Source: Closterium sp. NIES-65 | Taxonomy: Eukaryota > Streptophyta > Zygnematophyceae > Desmidiales > Closteriaceae | NCBI GenBank assembly: GCA_948144175.1 | Contig: CANXME010002646.1 | Location: forward strand, 102,059 to 166,058 | Direction: 5' to 3' | Length of the DNA: 64,000 nucleotides | In this document: positions 55,486 to 64,000 of the stretch, one piece after another | Position numbering within the stretch: the first letter of the stretch is position 1 | Layout: every line of letters starts with the position of its first letter | The notes under the pieces: generated by a model | What the model saw: the letters and a program-made list of their open reading frames with translations, nothing else | What the model was told of the DNA's origin: nothing | The model's database searches: none | Position numbers and translations under genes: made by a program

Positions 55486-58400
55486 ATGGAGGCTGTCTCT
55501 CCAGACACAGCAGCGCGGCTCGTACCGTGCGTCAATGCTGCCAAATCACCCAAGCCTGGCGCGCGAGAGAGCATTCAGAGCATGTGGGACGAAGAGCTCA
55601 GCCGCGCGAAATGCGCCGTGCATGGCGGAGACTGTCAGGGAGGGAACGACGGGTGCGCTCCGGCACTCAAGGAGCTTAGCGGAGGGGGGGCCTCCGGGGA
55701 TGCTTCGACTGGTCGAGGTGGCAGCGTGGGAGTGCCACGTGGCGTTCAGCAGCTGTTAAACGAGGCCTTTTCTGCCATACCTGTCTCGTCCTTCCCACTT
55801 CCGCCAGGTGGAGAAGGTATGCCGACTCTTTTCAGTGAAGAATTGTTATTATTATTATTATTATTATTCTTATTTTAAGACGCGGTTTACAGGCTGAAGA
55901 GAATTATCTGCCAGAAAAGCATTAACGTGTCGGGTTACTCCCTCATTCCTTCCGTGCATTCCCTATGTATTGCCCGATAATATGATAAAAGAGATTACAA
56001 GGCTCGTATAATAATCCCAGAACATTCTCGACGATTGCCTTAGGAGCTAGTTGGCTAGGTAGGAAATAGGTAATGAGTCACACCCTAACATTGGCTTTGA
56101 GCGAGTACTTTCCTGCTCTCTGCCCTCCTCTCCCGCTTTTTTTCTCTTCCCTCGCAATCATGTTCTCCCGCTCCCCTTCCAGTCGTCGAGATTTCATCTG
56201 ACACGTCCATTCTCGAAGCCGTGCGCATCCTGTCCGTCCATCGCATTCTCTCTGCGCCAGTCCGCAACGCCAGGCTCACAGGCGCAGCTCCAGGGGCAGG
56301 GCCACGTGGGGCGGGCGGGGGAGGGGTAGAGGGAGGAGGGGGAACAGGTGGAGCAGGAGGGGCAGGATTAGGGTTAGGATCCGACGTGGCGTGGTCTGAT
56401 CGGTACCTAGGAATGGTAGACTATGCAGGTGTCATGATGTGGGTGTTGCAGCAGGCTGACCTGGCAGCTGCCACGCTGGCAGCAGGCACCGCAGCGTTGA
56501 CAGGTGCTGGCGTGGGAGTGGTGGGGGCGCTAGGAGCAGCAGCGTTGGGGGTGGGAGGCGCACCGCTGGCAGTGACTGGCGTGGCAGCAGCAGCGGTTGG
56601 GGCGGCGGTTGCAGGGGGGTTGAGAGAGAGGAGGAAGTTGGCTGGAGGGAGAGGGGGCGGCGCTGCTGCTGCTGCCGATTCTCTTGGTGTGGACTTTTTC
56701 CATATGATCACTGAAAATGAGCCGTTCAAGTCAGCTACAGTAAGTGCTGCTGTATGGGAGGAATCCGTTCAGCTACGGTAAGGGCTTGTGTGCAAAGAGG
56801 TCACTTCAGTTCAGCACCTCAGGGCAGGCACCTCAGCCACAATAAGCACCATTGTATAAGTCATGGACACTACAGACAAGCATGTCATAAGGGGTTTTTG
56901 TTTCCTTCTTGAACCCCTTCCTTCAGGCAAGCGGTTGGTTTTTTTTCAATTCCACGTTCAAATTCCTGGTCCCCCTCCCCTCGGGTTCCAGATATCACAC
57001 GCACGCAGCTACCACTGGGCGCCTTTCCTCAAGCTGCAGCCCCACTACCCCAGCTTCCTCCCATTCCTTGCATCCCATCTCCTGTATCCCCTTCTGCCAT
57101 GACACCCCCCTTGCTCAGGTGGCAGACATCACACGCAGCTACCGCTGGGCGCCCTTCCTCCCGCTGCAGCCCACCGACTCCATGCTCACGCTGCTGCTGC
57201 TGCTCTCGCGCTTCCACATGCGCTCCGTGCCAGTTGTCGCCCTCGGACTGGCCCCTCCGGCCCCTCGCCTGCACAACCTGATCACACAGTCAGCCGTGGT
57301 TCGTGGCCTTGCCAGGTACAGCCAGGAACATACTTGAAAGAAAAAAACAAAGGGAAAATATCTATAATATGTATGTATATGAATGTACATATATGGTTTG
57401 TCTTGGTGTCAATCGCGTTTCACATTGCTATGCTGTCAGCTTCAATCGACCGAGCAAACAAGATGAAGGCCCGAATAGAGCACGTTGGACTGCTGCTTGC
57501 TCAATTAAAGCAGTATATGTACACTGCACAGCACTTCTTCTTTGGTTATCATTCACCCTCCTTCCCTCCCTCCCTCCCTCCCTCTTTCCCTTCCTCCCTC
57601 CCTCCCTCGCTCCCTCCCTCCCTTGCAGGTGTCGTGGATTTGACTGGTTTGATGTAATCGCAGACAAGCCTCTTATGACTCTGGGCCTGCCACTTGTGGG
57701 GGAGGAGGAGGTGAGCTGAGCTCCTGTTGTTCTAAACTCCTTAGTGCTGAGGCTGTTTCTGTTTCTACCTTTCTTTGTCCCCCCTTTCGCCAAGCTGGTT
57801 GACATGAGGTGCCTCTCGAGGAAACGAGAAAAAATAAAACACAAACTCGCGCAAAAACAACCACAAGCTCTAATCGAATACGGCCCCGATTTGACCAGGT
57901 GGTGTCAGTGGATGCGGGCTCATTGGTGCTGGAGGCGTTTCTTCTCATGAAGGAGAAAGGGGTTGGCGGCGTGCCGGTAACGGATGGTCCAGATCGCATC
58001 CTGTACGCCAACATCAGTGCGAGGGACGTGGGACTATTGCTGCTGCACCCAGACATGTTCCACTCTAGGAGGTGAGAACGCCCGTCTTGCTCCCCAGTTT
58101 TGTTGAGGGTATTTCCGTTTCGTGCCCGAGTTCTGTTGTGACCATTTCATTGGTGCTCTGTAAACACTTCCCCCCTCTTGCATTATCACATGTTTCCGTC
58201 AAGGTAGGGAGGTGGATACAGGCAAGCCAAGGGAGCAATGATTCTTGCAGGCAGCATCTTGGGATACAAACCTTTCCTCTCCATCCCACCCCTCACCCTC
58301 TTTTGCATCCCCTTCTTCGTATTTTTTCCTTCCCGTCAGCCATTTGACCGTGCGGGACTTTGTTGACCGCTGCCTCGCCCTGCAAGCAGCAGAGCTGCAC

Positions 58401-58820
58401 GTCCCACCTGCTTCCTCCCTTACAGCAGCTGACATCCCTGCCACCACCAGCACCACGCCCACCCCTACAGATGCCACAGCGGGTGTCAACGGCACAACCA
58501 TTACCACAACCATACCACCTGCCAGTTCCGCCGGGGGCGCCATTGCCAAAACGGGCAGTAGCTGCAGTGACAGTGCCATAGGCGACAGTTATGGTTTAGT
58601 GGGGGGAGTGCGCCCAGCTGTATCCTGCCGGCGCACAGACAGCCTGGTGTCAGTGATAGAGATGCTGGCAGCGAAAGGCATTCACCGTGTGTACGTCACT
58701 GATGACCATGGCCGCCTGCTGGGTGTGGTTACGTTACGCGATATCATTTCCCGGTTTGTTACGGAGCCTGAAGGGTACTTTGATAACTTTCTTGGGGACA
58801 TGGCCCGAGCCTGGGAGTAG
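55486..58820 (+). CDS. Four-CBS-domain protein (CBSX5/6 or SNF1-gamma-like)
   Basis: Exons: 55486-55816, 56183-56739, 57119-57315, 57629-57710, 57899-58071 and 58340-58820; phases agree, giving 606 residues. Two Bateman modules are visible. CBS1: VVEISSDTSILEAVRILSVHRILSAPV. CBS2: WAPFLPLQPTDSMLTLLLLLSRFHMRSVPVV. CBS3: VVSVDAGSLVLEAFLLMKEKGVGGVPVTD. CBS4: VSCRRTDSLVSVIEMLAAKGIHRVYVTDDHGRLLGVVTLRDII. Such modules bind adenine nucleotides and act as energy or redox sensors; the arrangement resembles plant CBSX5/6 and AMPK-gamma-type proteins. Gly/Ala-rich insertions interrupt CBS1 and precede CBS4. The protein lacks a predicted targeting signal. The exon starting 57119 has a decayed upstream copy at about 56986-57055. 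Confidence 0.85.
56986..57055 (+). repeat. Decayed copy of the third CBS-gene exon
   Basis: Sequence matching the exon start at 57119 (DITRSYRWAPFLPLQP) recurs about 130 bp upstream with small insertions. It is the only exon copy recognised in the right half of the window. Confidence 0.75.
57555..57625. repeat. (CCCT)n pyrimidine repeat
   Basis: CTCCCTCC-type tract immediately before the acceptor at 57628; it probably serves as the polypyrimidine tract. Confidence 0.8.
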
Positions 58821-59570
58821 CGAATGTGGGGAGGTACTTGTACAGTACATGTAACTGCATGGAAGATCAGGAATTTATCCATTCTGTGAAATATCGGTAA
58901 AACAATTTGTTTGGTAGTGAGATGCATTTGTTCTGTATCACCGTACAGTGGGCTCTTGGCTTGATCCAAGTTTATCAGGAAAAAGCAAGCTTGCAAAACA
59001 TTTTTTTATTCAATAACAGAATACATTTGTTAGCAGGCCTAGTGTTCTTTAGACCAAAAACAAGCCTACTCGGTGCGGGTGCTGCCTAGCTGCAACACTT
59101 GAAGTGGAATCCACTCAGTGGATTCTTCATCAACGAAGCACTGACAAAACCGTATTAAACACCATGTATGCATGCACCGTATGCGTGGTTGGACACGCCT
59201 AATGCATGTGCGCATGCCCATCCTCATCCAGGTATCCAAACACCTTGAGAGGATCATGACCAAAATCAATGTGCCTGAAATCCTCCTCACATTCTCCCGC
59301 ACCCCCTCCACCATCAGCGCCGCCCTCCCTCCCTCCACATGATCATGTGCTTGTAGCGCAGGGCTGTCCTTCCCTCCCTCCTGGGACCAGCTCTTGCTGC
59401 TGGAATCATCCCTGTTAGAGTCATCCCCCTTAGAATCACACCTTGTTTTAGCACCAAATTTCTGGTACGCCGCACCACCCAGGGATTGCCCCATCACCAT
59501 GCACCCCTGATTGCTCAGGATCAGCCCACTGCCGTTCGGCCGCCTGGTGCTGTCCTTTCCAGGCAGCCCA
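58821..59570. other. Convergent intergenic region
   Basis: About 0.75 kb between the CBS gene and EIN3 3' ends. The minus-strand open frame running across it does not share motifs with EIN3 and lies beyond that gene's stop codon. Confidence 0.55.
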
Positions 59571-62500
59571 CTACCATCCATCCCACCCCCCCTGCACAGA
59601 TTTCAGCTGCCCGCCGCCACTTGCACGACTCCTGCTGCCGCCCTCCACAGCACAAGAAACTCTTAGCTCCGGGCCGAACCCAGTAGAACCACCACCATAC
59701 ACTGCCCGTTCCACCAAATCACCTCCTCCCTCCCCTCCAGCTTCTGCCAACCCTGCTCCTGCTCCCGCTCCCCCTGCCGCCCTCTCCCTCTCCTCCGCGC
59801 TACTGTTCACTGACCCTGCCCGGGCAAGAGACAAAGAGGGTGGCAGCATTTGTTGTTGCTGCTGCTGCTGCTGCTGTTGCTGTTGCTGTTGCTGGCCAGC
59901 ATTGTTTGGCATCATCTGCAGGAGCGGGTAACCACCACCGCCTGCAGCTGACGTGGGAAGATGAGACGGGGCGTAAGGGGAAGAAGAGGAATGGACGCCC
60001 AGGGCAGGAGAGGTATGACTGAAGGGCTGGCTGAAACCCGCACCTCCCATTCCCGAGCCAGCTGCCGAACCTGTCCCCGGACCAGGGTAAGGCGGGACGT
60101 TCATGGGATAGCCACCCATGCCCATTCCCATGCCCATGTTGTAGCCAGCATATGATGACGTGGCAGGGGCGAAGGTTCCAGGATGCTGCATCGGCATGGA
60201 GAATTGGCCGTGCTGCTGTTGGTGAGGCATGGGCCACTGCTGCATCCAACCCATGGGCCCAGGTCCGGGAACCGAACCTGGAGCAGCAGGTCCGGAGCCA
60301 TGCGGTGGCGAGCCTAGTCCCGAGCCTAGGGACATGTGAGGAACGGAGGTGAGGGGAGGCTGAGAGGAATGGTCTACGGCCCAGGGCGGAATTCCCGAGG
60401 GCGCACCAGAGGGACTGTTGCTGGTGGCGCCGAAGGGCATAGTGGAAGGAACACCTGAAGGGACACCTGAGGGGGCACCTGAGTTACCAGGAGCAGCAGA
60501 TGCGGAATTATTGCCCGGATTGGCAAAAGCATGGACGGGGAGGGGCGGGGAGGTTGACGTTTCACACTCCTGCTGCGGCTGAAGCTGCTGCTGTTGCTGC
60601 TGTTGTTGCTGCTGCTGCGCCTTAGCGCCAGGTCGGAAGGGGCACCGCAATTGGTGGATGTTCCTCAGATTCCGGTCCGCAAATGCGTTCTTCCACTCGC
60701 GCCGCGGGCAACCCTCATAAGGGCACTTGAAAATCCGGTGCTCGGGAACCAAATCCCTCCCCGTGCCGCTTCCGCCCCCCGCAACATCCCCCGCTGCGCC
60801 ATCCCCGTTCCCCCACGGCAGACTCGTATCCTCGTTAAGAGATGCCTCGTTTCCGCTCGCATCAATACCTCCGGCCGATGCGGAGTGATTAAGATTCCCG
60901 CCATACGAGCCGAGCGCGGAGCACGTGCGCTTCAGCTGCCCGTCCAGCGGACTCCCTCCGCCAACACCGTTGCCGCCAGAGCTGCCGGTTCCGTCACCGC
61001 CGCCGCGATTGCCGCCGTCGTATGCGGAGAGAGAGAAGGGGGCCATGTTCGTGGCGCCAATGTCGAGCGCCTGCCGGTCCATCGGACGTTGGCCGTCAGA
61101 ATTGCCGGCTCGGAGCAGGGCGACCCACCGGCGCCGTTAGCGTTGGCGGAGTTCTCGTGCGCAAACGCGCGGAGGATTTTGAGGCCGTTGCCGCGCTGGA
61201 TAGATGACGGCAAGCGCTAGCGCTGCTGCCGGTGCCGTTAGGACCCGCGCCACTGCTGCCGGCGAGAGCCATGATGCCGCTGTTCACGCTGTTGCTGTGT
61301 GGGAGACAGTTCGGGCCATTCCGGCCGGAAATGGCGGCGGAATTTCCGGGATCGCTTCCCGTCGCTCCGACAGCCAATGTTCCGTTAGTGGCCGCCTCTT
61401 GTTTGCATAAAGCCTCCTCGTTATCGAGAACCATGTGCCATATGCTGGTCTCCCGAGCCGTCATCTTGTCCTGCAGGCACTTGCTTTGCCGAACCAGCTT
61501 CCGAGGCTTGGCAATGTTGGGAGCCATATGACGAAGCACCGAAGTTAGTACACCAACCTTCCACGCCTTTTTCAGATCGTGAGGCTTCTTATAAGGGGGC
61601 GAACCGCTGCCACGGGGAAGGCCCAGCTGCGGCCACCAGGTTTCGTTGCCGGTAGGCCACCACGGCGGGGGTATACCTTTTTCCAACGGGAACCGTCTTT
61701 GTGGCGGATCGCAGTGTTGCATTAACGCGGACAAAAGCGAGCCCAAAGTTGTATCTTGCAGATCTTGAAGTGTACGCGGTGTAGAAATCGAACCAGGCCC
61801 AACCAATGGCACGCCTCCAGGCCCAACCCACCACCCGCCCGCAGCACACCGCTTCCGTCAACCCCTCCCCCCGCAGCCGCAGCCGCTTCCATTTGCATCA
61901 CCATCATTCGCCCCGCTTGCGCCGCTGCTTGCTCTTCGTTATACTTCGCAACCGCAGCCGGGCCGCTGCGATCGAATTGCACCTCATCCTTCCACCAGCT
62001 GCGGAGATTGTCGGAGGAGCCGCCGACGGGCTTGCCTTTTTCCGGGATAATTCCGTACACGAAGCCCTGCGCGTTGCACGCGTCCATCAGCTTCAGCATG
62101 TACTTGAGAATGCCGTCGTGCGCGCGCGACATTTTCTTCCTCCGCGCCGCATCTTGCTGGTAATCACAGAGAGGCAAAGGGGAAGGTAGCAATAGAGAGC
62201 CGTGAGGGGTGGGAACCGAGTGAGACTGCAAATAAGAACGAATCATTGTTGAAATACTGTGTCAACGGTCTGCCAGCTCAGCTCAGTTAGTGGCAATCGT
62301 GAGAATCGCGGATACTATGCTCTAGATGTACGCGCGCTCAGCCAATCCAAATGCTTCCAAGCTCTCTCAGACACTCAACAGGCACGATCATACTAAGCGA
62401 AGCCGCACGTTCCGCACCTGCGACTGAGTCGGCCTGTGCTTCTGCGGCTGCTGATCCTCCTCCTCCTCCTCATCCTCCACCGCCCAATCCGGCCGGCACT

Positions 62501-62735
62501 TCAGGCTCCCGAACTCGCCATTCTCGCCCGACGACGCGGCGCCCACCGCGCCCGCCGATGCCGCCGCCGTCGACGCGTCCTTGATGTGACGCAGCTTGAG
62601 ACGGTCCTTCCACATGCGCTGCTCTAGCTCCTGCACCTCTAAATCGCCTTCGGACGGATCGTGCGGCTCGTCTCCTAAGAGCAGATCAGCTACTTCGCTC
62701 ATGTCGATTTGTCCCACTGGAAGATGACCATCCAT
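59571..62735 (-). CDS. EIN3/EIL-family transcription factor
   Basis: DNA-binding regulator of the ethylene-response type in land plants. Exon 1 is 62418-62735 (start [20 protein letters not shown]; the internal Met of MSEVADLL is an alternative start), exon 2 62156-59571. Conserved blocks: [147 protein letters not shown], and the late [33 protein letters not shown]. The C-terminal half is Gly/Pro/Ser-rich with Gln runs. Exon 2 is 2586 bp, an exact multiple of three, yet its middle (about 61830-61110) is read in a shifted frame relative to both ends: two compensating breaks in G-rich sequence. Family identity is very secure. Confidence 0.92.
59858..59895. repeat. CAG/CAA codon repeat in EIN3
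   Basis: Encodes about 14 consecutive Gln in the C-terminal region; a second shorter Gln run lies near 60585-60620. Such tracts are length-variable activation-domain features in transcription factors. Confidence 0.85.
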
Positions 62736-64000
62736 GGCGGGATGATCTCGTCGTGTGTATAAACGATGTTCGAGTCGTGTTGAGAGGGTTGCCTGTCCGC
62801 GCTGCCCCCCGGGAGAGACACAGTGACCTGTCGCGGAGACGTGGCGGGCCGGGCTCTGTGAGCGTTTCCAGTCAGCGCACTGAGAATCACTGGTGGGAGG
62901 TAGAATTGATTGCAATTGGAGTGTCTTTTTGCCGACTGGCGTCTTCCTGCTCCTGACGTATTTCTGGTGCTGGGGTGAAAAGTGAGGTGATAGCGGAATG
63001 CTTGCCGAGAATGCAAGTGACTGCTTCGGCCGCTGTCGCAGAGCGCAATCTCGCGGTCAGAATGACTCGTTCTGGGAAGGTGACGTGCCTCCATGCGCGT
63101 ACGCCCACACTCTCTCTCGCTCATCAGTTACTGATGACGAGAACGAACATCGCTGGAAGTCTGGCAGAGCCACCCTAGCAGTCAGGCTTACACAATTCTG
63201 GGAAAAGGGAAACAAATCTATCCGTCTTGATGTGGGCTGGAATTCTGGGAAAAAGGGGATCAAGAAAGGGAAGGGCGGAATGCAGGAGGGATGCTGGTCA
63301 TGTAAATATTTTTTGGGTGATTCACTTATGTAATGTGAGTACACTTCCCCAAAACAACTACCCCAAACTCATATCGAATACGTATCAGTGCATTTCATGG
63401 CAGACTGGACAGTTATCCAGACTTGAATTTAAACAATTTCGTGATTATGTTTTAGACTTTAAACACGTGGATTGATGAAATCAATCCTGGGTATCCTTAC
63501 ATGTCAAACGATGAAACGCACTACGGTTGGAGACGAGCGTCAACTCGGCATTGCGGGGGTGCAATAAGCGCTCGATGAATCTGGTCTACAATTCTAGGCG
63601 AGGGGAGGAAGCGTGCTTGAACAATGCTGTGGCATGGCCTTTCGCCCTTTCGTTGCATACGGCGGTTGGTGGGGGCCACTTCTGAGCTGGTAGGGGTGGG
63701 GCAGCACGGTATGGAACAGTTGGGTTGGGTGACGGAGAGAAAAAGCCATTTCGGACAAATGGAAGGACACATCAGACGACAGCAAGGCAACGAAAAAACA
63801 AAAACAATACACGTAACGTGCTGCCCTGGGTGGCTCAGTTACGGGAACCTCGAGAACCTTCTTTCGTCAATGGCGATCGGGCACTGAACAAGGTGGGCAG
63901 TATGTCTATACACCTGTTGCTCGTTTGAGTCTCCACTACTTGGGTTGTGCTCTGGCATATAAACGTTTTGGGCATTTCGCCCAGTTCGTTCCATTTCGCC
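62736..64000. other. EIN3 upstream region, no gene recognised
   Basis: About 1.3 kb to the window edge. Open frames up to about 140 codons are present on both strands, but none shows a known motif. It should include the EIN3 promoter and 5' UTR. Confidence 0.5.

Overview
This window is nuclear DNA from a eukaryote of the green plant lineage, most likely a streptophyte: a charophyte alga such as a zygnematophyte, or less likely a bryophyte. The evidence is the set of gene families: an EIN3/EIL transcription factor, a clade-D-type PP2C, a plant DUF3537 (gustatory-receptor-like) membrane protein, a plastid-type lumazine synthase and an isoleucyl-tRNA synthetase with a transit-peptide-like N terminus. 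Every gene but one is split by spliceosomal introns. The species itself is an inference. No rRNA, tRNA, CRISPR array or intact autonomous transposon was recognised.

Left part (1-30 kb) holds three genes: an organellar isoleucyl-tRNA synthetase (minus strand, 3' end outside the window), an RRP6-like exosome nuclease (plus) and a KIAA0930/DUF2045-family protein (plus). All three share an odd architecture. Nearly every exon has one to five extra, partly decayed tandem copies, each carrying adjoining splice sites, and the introns are full of minisatellites. Short perfect palindromes built on GAGTCGACTC (once on GAATTC) sit between the two copies of several duplicated blocks. A 1.6 kb inverted-repeat element with a 42-copy 25-bp satellite lies inside the synthetase gene.

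Right part (30-64 kb) is tidier, with compact genes and few repeats. In order: a BAH / zinc-ribbon / FCP1-type phosphatase fusion (plus), a MED28-like Mediator subunit (minus), lumazine synthase (plus), a Tudor-like AT-hook protein (minus), a predicted myristoylated protein kinase (minus), a predicted myristoylated PP2C (plus), the DUF3537 protein (minus), a NYN-LOTUS RNA-regulator-like gene (plus), a four-CBS-domain protein (plus) and EIN3 (minus). Several neighbours are head-to-head and share upstream regions of about 0.7-1 kb: synthetase/RRP6, MED28/lumazine synthase, kinase/PP2C and DUF3537/NYN-LOTUS.

Exon borders were derived by hand from splice consensus, reading phase and family conservation. 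Four genes between 45 and 62 kb (PP2C, DUF3537, NYN-LOTUS, EIN3) contain isolated one-base frame breaks inside conserved domains. These look more like consensus indels than real gene death, but that cannot be settled from the sequence alone.
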